From Streptomyces sp. CHD11 (GTDB taxonomy: Bacteria; Actinomycetota; Actinomycetes; Streptomycetales; Streptomycetaceae), in the NCBI RefSeq assembly GCF_018638295.1, contig NZ_JABTTS010000003.1, forward strand, positions 62,001-126,000: a DNA stretch of 64,000 bases, in the 5' to 3' direction. Under the pieces are notes generated by a model. That model saw nothing but the letters and a program-made list of their open reading frames with translations. It did no database searches and was not told the DNA's origin. Position numbers and translations under genes: made by a program. The number at the start of each line of letters is the position of its first letter. The first letter of the stretch is position 1. Shown piece after piece: positions 17,400 through 26,257 of this stretch.

Positions 17400-20300
17400 A
17401 TGGATCCGGCCAGCATCGGTACAGCCGCTCGTATCGCCTCGTCGGTCGCGCGACCGATCATCGCCAGACTCTTCGTCAAGGAAGGGCTGGGCGCCGGGCT
17501 CGTCGACAAGCCGGTACGTGTGTCGCAGTTGGTGTGTTGGGGCGAGAAGCGCAAGTTGAACCAGCTCGACATGTGGAAGATCGCCCGCGAGTTAGTCAAG
17601 GTGGCCATCGAGGCGAACCCCCATGAGCCGCCTATTGCGTCCGATGAACGCGAAGCCCTGGCGGACGCCCTCGCGGCGACGCTCAGCGCTCTGGGAGACC
17701 TGGAAATGGACGACGTCCAGGCAGTCCGGCTCGGTCAGGAGGCACTGGCGCGTCGCTTGAAAAGAGAACGTCCGGACGCCACCAGCGACCTGTCTGCTGA
17801 CGCCACCGTCCTGTACGACAGCCTCGTCGATCTGAGCTGTCTGCACATCCTGCATTTCTTCACCCAGCGCTCGACCTTCGTCGCCAGTGCGCTAGTCGCG
17901 CAGGCCCGCCTGCTCGATGAGACCCTGCGCGCGCTGGACGCACTGGTGGACCGGATACCTCGTCCCGGCAGCGCTGATCAAGAATTCGAGATCCGCTATC
18001 TCGCCCACATCGAACGCAAATACGGCAAGCTCAATATTTTCGGCCTTGACCTCAGCGACCCCAGTCGGGCCCGCTGGCCACTGGACACCGCATACCTGAA
18101 CCTGGAACTGGCCTCGCAGCATGCCGGAAGCTCACCGTCAGCGAACCGCCAGCGCGTGGAGGAAGCCCTCTCCGGTTGTACCCGGGCGATGCTGCGTGGG
18201 ACGGCGGGGTCAGGCAAGACCACCCTGCTGCAGTGGATGACCGTATCCGCCGCACAGGGGACCTTCCCCGACGGGTTGGCAGGACTGCGGGGCCGAGTGC
18301 CATTCATGCTTCCCCTGCGCGCACTGGTCCAGCAGCCGGGCTTGCCACGCCCCGAGCAGTTCCTCGGCGCGGCTGGCAGCATCCTGCACGGATTGCAACC
18401 CGAACACTGGGCCGACCGAGTGCTGGCGAGCGGCCGGGGCATGGTTCTCATCGACGGCGTGGACGAGGTTTCAGAGAGCGAACGCCCCAGCGTACGACGC
18501 TGGTTGCACGAGCTCGTCGACCACTATCCTAGGACGTTCTTCCTCGTCACCTCCCGCCCATCCGCCGTGGACACGCACTGGCTCGCGGAGCTCGACTTCG
18601 CCGAGTTCAACCTTCTCCCGATGACCCGCCACGACGTCGACCGCTTCGTCGAACGGTGGCACGAGGCTGTCCTGACCACGCTCGATGAACCCGATGAACG
18701 ACAGGCAGTGGAACGCTGTCGTGACGCATTGAGCACCACACTTCGGCAGAAGTACGACCTGTACCGGCTGGCCACCAACCCCTTGATGTGTGCGCTCGTC
18801 TGTGCCCTGCACCGCGACCGGCTCACCCATCTGCCCGAGCGCCGCATGGAGCTTTACGCAGCCGCACTGACCATGCTGCTTGTGCGCCGCGACAAGGAAC
18901 GCGAGATCGCTGCGCCGCAGGGGCTGGCACCAACGGAGGAGGCCCAGGTCCAGCTGCTCCAGCGGATCGCATACTGGTTGATCCGCAACGGACGCTCGGA
19001 AGCAGCCCAGACCACCGCGGTCCGCATCATCCGCGAGAAGCTGCCGGCCATGCCGCACCTGGCACCACCCGACCGCGCCGAGGACGTCTTCAGCTTCCTG
19101 CTGCTGCGCAGTGGGCTCCTGCGCGAGCCGTCAGCCGGCATGGTGGACTTCATCCACCGCACATTCCAGGACTATCTCGGAGCCAAGGCAGCTGTCGAGA
19201 CCGAGGACCTCGACCTGCTGGCCGAGTCCGGCCGTGACGACCAGTGGGACGACGTAATCCGCCTTGCCATCGGCCATGCCCGAGACAGCGAACGCGCCTA
19301 TCTGCTGCGGAAGCTGATCGAGCTAGGAGACCTGACCGCCGACTCGCGGCTGCGCCGACGTTACCACCTGCTGGCCGCGGCCGCACTGGAACACGCCACC
19401 ACCCTAGACCCGGCCGTCCGCGCTGCGGTGAACCTGCGGGCGTCCGCCCTCATCCCCCCGGCCACCGCGGTGGACGCAGAGGAACTCGCCACCGCCGGCG
19501 ACATCGTCCTGGACTTCCTGCCCGGCCCTGACCGGTTGGCTCCGGAACAAGCCCGGGCGACGGTGATGACCATCGCACGGATCGGCGGCGAGGCCGCGCT
19601 GGACCAACTCGCCCACTTCAAGCGGGTAGCCGACCGCGACGTACGTCAGGAGGTTGCCCTGTCGTGGCCGTACTTCGATGCCCGCGCCTTCGCCCAGGAA
19701 ATCCTCGATGGGCTGCCGCTGGACGACCTCACATTGCACCTGACCGATCCCGAACAGATCACCTGCCTGCGATTGCTGGACCGTATTCCGCATCTCTTCC
19801 TCAGAGGACAGATGCTGACGACCGAACTCGTGGATGTCCTGGCTCCGGAGAGGGCCCATTCGCTGTCGGTCGCGCCGTCGAGCGCCGTCTCCATCACGCT
19901 GCCCTCGCTTGCCCCGCTGAGTGGCCTGAGCCGACTCACGATCGAGTCATGCGACGTCATCACGGACCTGACCATGCTCGGTGAGAATTCAGCCGTGGAG
20001 CTGTCCCTGTACCGGCTGCCGGACGGTGTGAATCTCTCGTTCCTTGCGTCGGCCGCAAATCTGAGATCCCTGACACTGTCTTCTTTGCACAGCATCCCTC
20101 TCCCCACCGAGCCGTTGTATCAGGTCACCTCGCTCACGCTAGAAGGTGTCCTGACCGAAACGCAGATACCGGACTTCGCGGAGGCCTTTCCCTCGCTGAC
20201 CTCACTCACCCTGCACCTGACGTGCCAGAGCTATCAGTCGGCTGTCGACCTGGCGCCGCTGCAGAAGGTGCCGCGCGCGCAGATCAACGTCACCCTCGTG

Positions 20301-20423
20301 GACGGCGGAAAGGTGCATGGTCTTGAGTTGCTACCCGCCGAGCGCGTCGTCGTGCGGCACGAGGGACGGGGCAGGCAGGAAGGCCGAAGCTGGACCGGTC
20401 GGCTACGGCGGTTCCGCACATAG
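17400..20423 (+). CDS. NACHT-domain STAND NTPase with C-terminal leucine-rich repeats
   Basis: ATG at 17400 (GGAGG 4 nt upstream) gives 1007 residues. Residues 1-245 are a helical N-terminal domain (SIGTAARIASSVARPIIARL), resembling the NACHT N-terminal helical domains of actinobacteria. The NACHT NTPase follows: Walker A GTAGSGKTT at 267-275, Walker B MVLIDGVDE at 348-356, sensor-like FFLVTSRPSA, then the winged-helix part (YRLATNPLMCALVCALHRDR, DFIHRTFQDYLGAKAAVE). A helical region leads into irregular leucine-rich repeats at about 830-970 (LSGLSRLTIESCDVITDLTM, ANLRSLTLSSLHSIPL). Bacterial NACHT proteins include antiphage sensors that oligomerise on detecting phage products; the LRR would be the sensor. 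Effector activity is not evident. It stands alone among mobile DNA. Confidence 0.88.
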   Translation: MDPASIGTAARIASSVARPIIARLFVKEGLGAGLVDKPVRVSQLVCWGEKRKLNQLDMWKIARELVKVAIEANPHEPPIASDEREALADALAATLSALGDLEMDDVQAVRLGQEALARRLKRERPDATSDLSADATVLYDSLVDLSCLHILHFFTQRSTFVASALVAQARLLDETLRALDALVDRIPRPGSADQEFEIRYLAHIERKYGKLNIFGLDLSDPSRARWPLDTAYLNLELASQHAGSSPSANRQRVEEALSGCTRAMLRGTAGSGKTTLLQWMTVSAAQGTFPDGLAGLRGRVPFMLPLRALVQQPGLPRPEQFLGAAGSILHGLQPEHWADRVLASGRGMVLIDGVDEVSESERPSVRRWLHELVDHYPRTFFLVTSRPSAVDTHWLAELDFAEFNLLPMTRHDVDRFVERWHEAVLTTLDEPDERQAVERCRDALSTTLRQKYDLYRLATNPLMCALVCALHRDRLTHLPERRMELYAAALTMLLVRRDKEREIAAPQGLAPTEEAQVQLLQRIAYWLIRNGRSEAAQTTAVRIIREKLPAMPHLAPPDRAEDVFSFLLLRSGLLREPSAGMVDFIHRTFQDYLGAKAAVETEDLDLLAESGRDDQWDDVIRLAIGHARDSERAYLLRKLIELGDLTADSRLRRRYHLLAAAALEHATTLDPAVRAAVNLRASALIPPATAVDAEELATAGDIVLDFLPGPDRLAPEQARATVMTIARIGGEAALDQLAHFKRVADRDVRQEVALSWPYFDARAFAQEILDGLPLDDLTLHLTDPEQITCLRLLDRIPHLFLRGQMLTTELVDVLAPERAHSLSVAPSSAVSITLPSLAPLSGLSRLTIESCDVITDLTMLGENSAVELSLYRLPDGVNLSFLASAANLRSLTLSSLHSIPLPTEPLYQVTSLTLEGVLTETQIPDFAEAFPSLTSLTLHLTCQSYQSAVDLAPLQKVPRAQINVTLVDGGKVHGLELLPAERVVVRHEGRGRQEGRSWTGRLRRFRT

Positions 20424-20522
20424 ATCGATGCGGGAATTCTCATGTCATGACACTGAATCTTCTCGCTTGATACCAACAAATTACTACCTGACCAGCCATA
20501 ACTGATGACATCCAGTGACCCT

Positions 20523-21147
20523 GACCGCGTGATGTCGTCATGATGGTTGCGCAGGCCGGTTCCGGTGAGGCAGCTGTCGAGGACGTCGTGTCGGTACTGG
20601 AGCTGGCGTAGGCCGCGCCGGACTGCGGTGATCAGGTCGTTCAGGTCGGCGGACGACCGGTTGGCTGTGGTGGTGCGCCGCGGCACGGACCAGATGCCCT
20701 CGACCGGATCGAGGTCGGGTGCGTAGGGCCGCAGCTGGAAGACGGTGAGCCAGTCACGGTCGGCAATGTAGCGACGCATTCCGGCGGTGAGGTGAGGTGG
20801 GTGTTGAGATTGTCCCAGACCAGCACGATCGGGCCGCCGAGCTGCTGATGGGCACTCTGGACGAGGTCGCGGTAGTCCTTCAAGGAGAGGCTTTTACGCC
20901 CGTCGGGGCAAGCCTCCGGGCAGGGCCAATAGATCAGCCGGGAGGGTTCGCCAGCCTTGTAGCAGGCCAGGGCGGCAACCGATAAGCGGCAGCAGGAGCA
21001 GCCCGCACGCGGATCACCGGGGTGGGGGCCGCGGCGGGACCAGGTGCGGGTGGTCGGCGGCGTCATCGAGAAGCCGGCCTCGTCTTCGAAGACGAGCCGG
21101 GCGTCGAGCGTCGCCAGTTTCGTCGTTCTTGACCGGTCCCGACGGCA
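20523..21147 (-). pseudogene. IS630-family transposase remnant with 5-bp duplication frameshift
   Basis: The minus strand encodes TKLATLDARLVFEDEAGFSM, KDYRDLVQSAHQQLGGPIVL and VWDNLNTHLT (the DDE catalytic blocks). After a repeated CTCAC at about 20790 the frame shifts, and it continues as MRRYIADRDWLTVFQLRPYA, PDLDPVEGIWS and RHDVLDSCLTGTGL. The N-terminal helix-turn-helix part is missing. An IS481 element is inserted at its 5' edge (21154). The left end is uncertain because the frame runs on antisense into the NACHT gene. Confidence 0.78.
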
Positions 21148-21153
21148 GCTAGG
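21148..21153. repeat. Left 6-bp target-site duplication of the IS481 element
   Basis: GCTAGG immediately precedes the left inverted repeat and matches the six bases after the right end (22206-22211). This marks a transposition footprint. Confidence 0.85.
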
Positions 21154-22205
21154 TGTATTGATCACGAGCGTTGTTAACGCTGGCGGGGCTTGAACATGGC
21201 GAAGACCTCCGGTGTGGTGGAGCTGTCTAGGACTGCACCGCACGGAGGTCTTCGTGTCCCACCGTAATGCCCGGCTGACCGTTCACGGCAGGCGGCTGCT
21301 CATCGAGCGTGTCCGCACCGGCCGCCCTGTCGCGCACATCGCAGCGGAGATGGGCATCTCGCGCGTCACGGCCCACAAGTGGGTCCGCCGCTGGAGGTCC
21401 GAAGGCGAGCAAGGGCTGCACGACCGCTCCAGCCGTCCCCGCACCACGCCGCACCGCACCCCGGCAACCACCGAGACCCAGGTGTGCCGTCTGCGCCAGG
21501 ACCGAAAGCTCGGCCCCGCCCGCATCGGCCCGATCCTGGGGCTGCCCGCCTCAACGACTCACCGGATCCTGGTCCGCCACGGTCTGAACCGCCTGGCCTT
21601 CCTGGACCGGCCCACCGGAGAGATCATCCGCCGCTACGAGCGCGACCGGCCCGGCGAACTCGTCCACGTCGACGTCAAGAAGCTCGGCCGGATCCCCGAC
21701 GGCGGCGGCCACAAGGTCCTGGGCCGCCAGGCCGGCCGTGCCACCCGCAGTGGCATGGGCTTCGACTACATCCACTCCGCCGTCGACGACCACACCCGCC
21801 TCGCCTACAGCGAGATCCACGGCGATGAGAAGGCCGCCACCTGCGCGGCCTTCCTCCGCCGGGCCGCCGCCTTCTTCACCGCACACGGCATCGACCACAT
21901 CGAGCGGGTCCTGACCGACAACGCCTGGCCCTACCGCAAGAACTTCGCCTGGCGCGACGCCCTGGCCGACCTCGGCGCGACCGGCAAACTCACCCGCGCC
22001 TACCGTCCGCAGACCAACGGCAAGGTCGAACGCTTCAACCGCACCCTGCTCGACGAATGGGCCTACCTACGGCCCTACACCAGCAACACCGAACGAACAG
22101 CAGCCCTGGCAGACTTCCTGCACACCTACAACCACCACCGATGCCACACCGCACTCAGCGACCACCCACCGATCAACCGCGTAAACAACGCTCCGGGTCA
22201 ATACA
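21154..22205 (+). mobile_element. Intact IS481-family insertion sequence
   Basis: The 1052-bp element is bounded by imperfect terminal inverted repeats. The left end opens TGTATTGATCACGAGCG and continues TTGTTAACGC; the right end, read inward, opens TGTATTGACCCGGAGCG and continues TTGTTTACGC. Flanking copies of GCTAGG are the target duplication. It carries one transposase gene. Matching ends, a clean duplication and an uninterrupted transposase suggest a recent, possibly active insertion, unlike the decayed elements nearby. Confidence 0.9.
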
Positions 22206-22210
22206 GCTAG
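21254..22210 (+). CDS. IS481-family transposase
   Basis: GTG at 21254 begins VSHRNARLTVHGRRLLIERV, giving 318 residues. The N-terminal helix-turn-helix is VAHIAAEMGISRVTAHKWVR. The rve-type catalytic core has Asp in LVHVDVKKLGRIPDG, Asp in RVLTDNAWPYRKNF and Glu in TNGKVERFNRTLL, so all three acidic residues are present. The reading frame crosses the right inverted repeat, and its stop codon TAG (22208-22210) lies outside the element, inside the target duplication GCTAGG. The gene therefore uses a stop supplied by the target site. Confidence 0.92.
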   Translation: MSHRNARLTVHGRRLLIERVRTGRPVAHIAAEMGISRVTAHKWVRRWRSEGEQGLHDRSSRPRTTPHRTPATTETQVCRLRQDRKLGPARIGPILGLPASTTHRILVRHGLNRLAFLDRPTGEIIRRYERDRPGELVHVDVKKLGRIPDGGGHKVLGRQAGRATRSGMGFDYIHSAVDDHTRLAYSEIHGDEKAATCAAFLRRAAAFFTAHGIDHIERVLTDNAWPYRKNFAWRDALADLGATGKLTRAYRPQTNGKVERFNRTLLDEWAYLRPYTSNTERTAALADFLHTYNHHRCHTALSDHPPINRVNNAPGQYS

Positions 22211-22211
22211 G
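22206..22211. repeat. Right 6-bp target-site duplication of the IS481 element
   Basis: GCTAGG directly follows the right end CAATACA and equals 21148-21153. It contains the transposase stop codon TAG. Confidence 0.85.
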
Positions 22212-22245
22212 GCCTGGCCCAGGTGGCACCTGGATGGGGTTGTTG

Positions 22246-22266
22246 CACATGCCGTAGCGGCATGTG
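22246..22266. promoter_or_regulatory. Dyad operator upstream of the MerR gene
   Basis: CACATGCCG (22246-22254) and CGGCATGTG (22258-22266) form a perfect 9-bp inverted repeat with a 3-bp spacer. It lies 41 bp before the MerR start, with TTGTTGCA just ahead as a possible -35. MerR proteins bind such dyads inside their promoters, so autoregulation is likely. Confidence 0.68.
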
Positions 22267-22306
22267 GTGGGGTCGGGGCACCACAGCACGAAAGGCTCTG
22301 TCTGCG

Positions 22307-23185
22307 ATGTATCCCTCCCTCACGCCTCCCCGGCAGGTCAAGATCGGTGATGCAGCCGCGTTCGCCGGGATCACCCCACGCGCCATCCGCCATTACCACG
22401 AGATCGGTCTGCTGCCGGAGCCCGAGCGCGGCGGGGACGGCCGCCGCCGCTACGGCTATGACGACATGACCCGCCTGCTGTGGATCCGCAAGATGGCTGA
22501 TGCTGGTATCAGCCTGGACGACATGCGGGCCGCCTTCGGTGAAGCCCGGGACGAAGCCCTGGACCAAGCCTCAGATATCGAGTCGGTCCTGAGCAGGCTG
22601 GAGGAAACCTTGGCGGCGCAGGAGACCGCCATCAAACGTCGGCGCGCGGCTGTCCAGCGCCTGCAGGCGGTGGGCAGCCCTCTGGGGCTGCTCTCGGAAC
22701 TGGTCACGGACCGGCTCAGTCACCTGCCCCCGGGCGCGTTGCGCCCCTCCGATCTGGACGCCCTGCTGGTCACGGAACGGATCTTCGGGCCGCTGGGCGC
22801 CGCCATCCAGGCCAGCACGTTCATCGTGCTGGCCACCCACCCCGACCTGCGGGCCGAGGAGGACCGCCTTGAGGCGGCCGAGACCGCCCTCGACGACGGC
22901 GTCGAACCCGACGACCCGCGCGTCGACGAGCTCGCCGTACAGCGATGCGCTCACCAAATGGCCCTGAACCACGCCATCGAGGCAGCTGGTCTTGACGCGG
23001 CCGAGGAGAAGATCTTCGAGATCTACGACGCCGACCTGAAAGGGGAGGAGGGCACAGAGATGAGTGCCGCCGCAGCGATCACCAAGATGCCTTACGACTT
23101 CTCTCCTGCCCGGATGCGCTGCATGGAACTCGCCGGACGACTCTTCGGCGAGGCACTTGCCGACGCCCACCCCGCGGACAGCTGA
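22307..23185 (+). CDS. MerR-family transcriptional regulator with long C-terminal domain
   Basis: ATG at 22307 starts MYPSLTPPRQVKIGDAAAFA, giving 292 residues. Residues 10-80 are the MerR winged helix (GITPRAIRHYHEIGLLPEPE, RRRYGYDDMTRLLWIRKMAD). A coiled-coil dimerisation helix follows (LEETLAAQETAIKRRRAAVQ). The remaining 170 residues form an uncharacterised C-terminal domain with LLVTERIFGPLGAAIQASTF and MPYDFSPARMRCMELAGRLF. This longer MerR type is found in Streptomyces; its ligand is unknown. A decayed paralogue of the same domain lies at 56484-57125. It sits immediately beyond the IS481 insertion, whose arrival may have separated it from earlier upstream sequence. Confidence 0.9.
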   Translation: MYPSLTPPRQVKIGDAAAFAGITPRAIRHYHEIGLLPEPERGGDGRRRYGYDDMTRLLWIRKMADAGISLDDMRAAFGEARDEALDQASDIESVLSRLEETLAAQETAIKRRRAAVQRLQAVGSPLGLLSELVTDRLSHLPPGALRPSDLDALLVTERIFGPLGAAIQASTFIVLATHPDLRAEEDRLEAAETALDDGVEPDDPRVDELAVQRCAHQMALNHAIEAAGLDAAEEKIFEIYDADLKGEEGTEMSAAAAITKMPYDFSPARMRCMELAGRLFGEALADAHPADS

Positions 23186-23339
23186 TCGCCTGTGTGGCAC
23201 TGACGTGGCCCGACAACCGGTCGCGTTCATCCACATGTGACCGATCGGGTCAGACGTCGAGCCCGGGCCGTAACCAAGAGTGACATCACAACTGGCCGTA
23301 CGTGGGGATTCCGACCTGGCCGCTGCCCCCGGGGCATGC

Positions 23340-24781
23340 TGAGGCCATGAGCGCTGACCCGCGGATCAGCACCCTGGCGACGGACGTGGCTCGCCTCTGC
23401 CCGGCGGGGTGCTTGTTCTTGGCGCCGGGTGGCCGGCCGGGGCCGATTTCTCGGGGTTTGGGAACACGGGTCGGCAGGCGAGGTGAACGCGGATGTCCCG
23501 AAACCCTCGGCGGACCCGGGCCGGGGTGAGCCGGTCGGAGGTGGTGAGAGTCTCCCCGGGCCAGCGGAGATCGGCGGCGAGGGGCCGGGTGAGCCGGAGC
23601 TGAGTGTGGGCGACGATCAGGATCCAGGTCCAGCGGTCCGCGGCTTCGGGAGTGCGAAGTTTCGGGGTGGTCCATCCGAGGGTCTGCTTCGCGAAGCGGA
23701 AGGTGTGCTCCAGGTCGGAGCGGCGGAGAAACGCCTGCCAGAGGCGGTCCACGTCGTCCGGGGTGGCACCGGTCTTGGAGGACCATAACCACACCGGCGG
23801 GGCATCCCGGTCCTTCGACAGATGCTCGACCTTCAACCGCATCAACGTACCCTCGACCAAGGGCAGTTCGCGTTCGTGGTCGAGCCATGAGGAGCAGTGG
23901 GTGAGCTGCGGGTGGACCCGGTCCCATGCCTGGGTTCCAGCCTTGCCGTAGTTGATGGTATCGGTGACCGTTGTGAACGCGGGCTCGGGCCAGGTGTCCG
24001 GCTTGGTGAAGCGGAACTCCGGACCGTGCTTGGGCGGCCGGCCGTTGACACCGTGCATCCTCAGCGGCTTCGGCAGGCGCGTGACGCGGTCGGAGCGGAC
24101 CCGGCCGACCATCTCGACCGGCAGGTCGCGCAGGACCCAGGCCAGGCGGGTGACGTCGTAGCCGGCGTCGAAGACGATCACGATGGCCGGGTCCCCGGCC
24201 TGCCACTGGCCTGCGGCAATGAGCCGTTCAACGACTCCTCGGAGCTGGGCGGCGGTGACCGCGGTCGCATCGTCCGCGGGGCCGAGCCGAACCGCGTCCA
24301 GGATCGCAGTCCAAGAGGTGGCACCCGGCTCCAGCACGGCCACGAAGGAGTAGGGCCAGCCCGGAATGAACTGCGACGCTGTCCTCGCGCGACCGTAGAC
24401 GTGGCAAAACAGCCGCTCTGCTGAACATGGTGCATCCGAACGGAGCCATGGCGACACGTCGACCGCCAGGACCAGGCGCCCGCCCTCGAAACGCGGCAGC
24501 GACAGCCCGGCCAGCACCGTCTAAGGCCGGTCGGCGTCGATCCGGCCGTGGCTCAGGCCGCCATACATCGCTCCGTGCCCGCGACGAAGCTCGGGCAGCA
24601 GCGTCAGGTCCACCGGGGACTTCACCGCCCCGTCCGCACACAGCACCGCGTCCGCCAGCTCGAACAACTCGTCGCGCCGGGCCGTCAGACACTCGTAGTC
24701 ACCCCGGAAGCGTGACGCTTCCCTTCGGACAGCATCAGGCAGCGGACTCACCCTCACGGCCTTCGTCGTGGTCACGTGCAC
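23340..24781 (-). pseudogene. DDE transposase (IS701-like) with in-frame stop and C-terminal frameshift
   Basis: The N-terminal part starts at ATG 24781 (MHVTTTKAVRVSPLPDAVRR) and runs to TAG at 24521-24523 in DAD-R-P-stop. The same frame resumes as TVLAGLSLPRFEGGRLVLAV, DVSPWLRSDAPCS (first Asp), VIVFDAGYDVTRLAWVLRD (second Asp) and RRSDLEHTFRFAKQTLGWT (Glu). Family members read DRLRT at the stop, so a substitution created the nonsense codon. Near 23460 another shift is needed to reach the basic tail PGRPPGAKNKHP. The element is inactive. No terminal repeats were identified. Confidence 0.78.
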
Positions 24782-24910
24782 CTTGGTCGGAGCACATGAT
24801 CAGACGAGGGCCGCCCCCACGTCCGGCGAATCCCCATGCGAGCGAATCCGTTCGAGACGCCATTCGAGCCCGTGGCACCATGTACCGCATGACGACGAAC
24901 CGAAAGGTCC

Positions 24911-25270
24911 ATGCCGCGTAGACGGCCAGGACAGATCCGTGCTGGCGCCCCCGCCAGCCACCTGACAACCGGTGCAAGGCCAGTTATCGACGGCCTGTCT
25001 TCGCGTGCACTGTCCGAAATCGCCCGTCTCGAGCACACCCGCAACTATCTGCAGTCAGGCGATGTCAGTACAGCTGTGGGCCTGTGGAAGAACTACGTCC
25101 ACCAGCCCGAGCGCGATCTGTGGCACGACTACGAGTGGGGCAACGTGCACTGGTACTGCTGCGGCAACCCCCTCGAAGCCCGAGCCCTCCTCGCCACCGT
25201 GATGCAGGCCATATCACCCCGAAGTGCCCGCGAACTGCGAAAGACTGTCAGCCGGTCAGACGCCGTCCGG
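24911..25270 (+). CDS. Hypothetical protein, low-confidence
   Basis: The frame contains SSRALSEIARLEHTRNYLQS, VSTAVGLWKNYVHQPERDLW and CGNPLEARALLATVMQAISP. This is a helical pattern with plausible amino-acid composition, resembling uncharacterised Streptomyces proteins in which a WENxxHRPER-like segment precedes a helix rich in RxLLxxVM. No ribosome-binding site marks a start, and the frame runs on to 25507 through sequence that looks non-coding. It may be an eroded gene; no function is assigned. Confidence 0.3.
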
Positions 25271-25299
25271 GACCGTCCATCCCATGCCCGCCCTATGAC

Positions 25300-25489
25300 G
25301 CGGACGGTAGATAAAGAACAAGCTGAAGTCGGCGTGGGCCTGTTCGACGGCTTCGGGATACGCCTCGCGCTTGGCGTGGTCGGCGAGCGCCCGGTAGATG
25401 CTGGCGACGGAGGGGTTGTGGCCCTTGCGCTTGCCGGTGGGGATGATCAGGTCGGGCTGAATCTCAAGTGCCCGGCTGTCGGTTGGCAA
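25300..25489 (-). pseudogene. Possible recombinase/resolvase C-terminal fragment
   Basis: The minus strand reads PTGKRKGHNPSVASIYRALA followed by DHAKREAYPEAVEQAHADF. The GKRKG...PSxASIYRAL block is helix-turn-helix-like and reminiscent of resolvase-type recombinase tails, but no catalytic domain is present and the identification is tentative. Confidence 0.3.
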
Positions 25490-25561
25490 TCTGAAGCAGC
25501 CTGCTGAAGGTGTTTCGCGTGGCCACCGGGCGGTCCGCAGGAGGGCCCTGGGGGTGGTGCG

Positions 25562-26164
25562 TCAGCCTGAGGCGCCGCTGCGCCGGGCGTAGGCGCGAGC
25601 GGCACGGGCACGGTCGCCGCAGCGTGTGGAGCACCAGTGGCGTCGGCCGTGGGTGCGCAGGAGGAACCGGTCACAGGGGGCTGATCCGCAGGCGGCGAGG
25701 ATGTCGGGGCCGGTGAGCAGGTCGGCGGCGTCGGCGGCGAGGGTCGCCAGTGCGTGGTTGACGGCCTGGTCGGTGGGGTGCGCCTGAACGCGGCGCAGCC
25801 CCCGGGCTCCGTCCCAGGCGAGGAGGGGGACGGTGGGCACGGCCGTGAGGGCCTCGTTCACCGCGCGCAAGGACTCCTCGGGCGGCGTGGTGGTGTCGAC
25901 GCGGGCGGCGATCAGGGCGCGAATGTGGGCGCGCAGCGTGCGCATCCGCTGCGCGCACACCTCGTACAGCTGCACGTCCGGGGTGGTCAGGTCGTGGGCG
26001 GCGAGCCAGCGCATGGCGGATTCCGGGGCGGCGAGCAGGTCGTAGCTCTGGCCGACGGGCAGGGTGGCGGCGGTGTCGGCGAAGTCCAGGGAGCAGTACC
26101 GGTCGGCACCCGGTGCCGGGGGAAGAGCGGTCGGTGCCACCTCGGGGGCCAGGGTGTCGTCCAT
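25562..26164 (-). CDS. CGNR zinc-finger (ABATE-domain) transcriptional regulator
   Basis: The roughly 200-residue protein has an N-terminal ABATE-type ligand/stress-response domain (LDFADTAATLPVGQSYDLLA, PESAMRWLAAHDL). It ends in the CGNR zinc finger CGSAPCDRFLLRTHGRRHWC, STRCGDRARAARAYARR, with four Cys and the CGxR signature slightly altered to CGDR. Starts at 26173 and 26164 are both possible; 26164 (MDDTLAP) is preferred since an GAGAGG-like site overlaps it. It is divergent from the metallo-hydrolase gene at 26258 and shares with it the dyad at 26193-26220, which it probably binds. Confidence 0.82.
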   Translation of the reverse strand: MDDTLAPEVAPTALPPAPGADRYCSLDFADTAATLPVGQSYDLLAAPESAMRWLAAHDLTTPDVQLYEVCAQRMRTLRAHIRALIAARVDTTTPPEESLRAVNEALTAVPTVPLLAWDGARGLRRVQAHPTDQAVNHALATLAADAADLLTGPDILAACGSAPCDRFLLRTHGRRHWCSTRCGDRARAARAYARRSGASG

Positions 26165-26192
26165 GCCTCTCATGGTAGCGCTTGCGTTTTTC

Positions 26193-26220
26193 CGTGATGC
26201 CTGCCTAGCCTGGCATCACG
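26193..26220. promoter_or_regulatory. Dyad operator between CGNR regulator and metallo-hydrolase
   Basis: CGTGATGCC (26193-26201) and GGCATCACG (26212-26220) are perfect 9-bp inverted arms with a 10-bp spacer in the 93-bp divergent intergenic region. It is placed to control both genes. Confidence 0.75.
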
Positions 26221-26257
26221 TCAACCGCAGGTTTTTTTCGTGAGAAACGGAGACGTG

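Noticed and set aside
25562..26164. Part of a toxin-antitoxin system with the metallo-hydrolase
   Set aside because: The CGNR/ABATE domain and the shared dyad point to an ordinary regulator-target pair.
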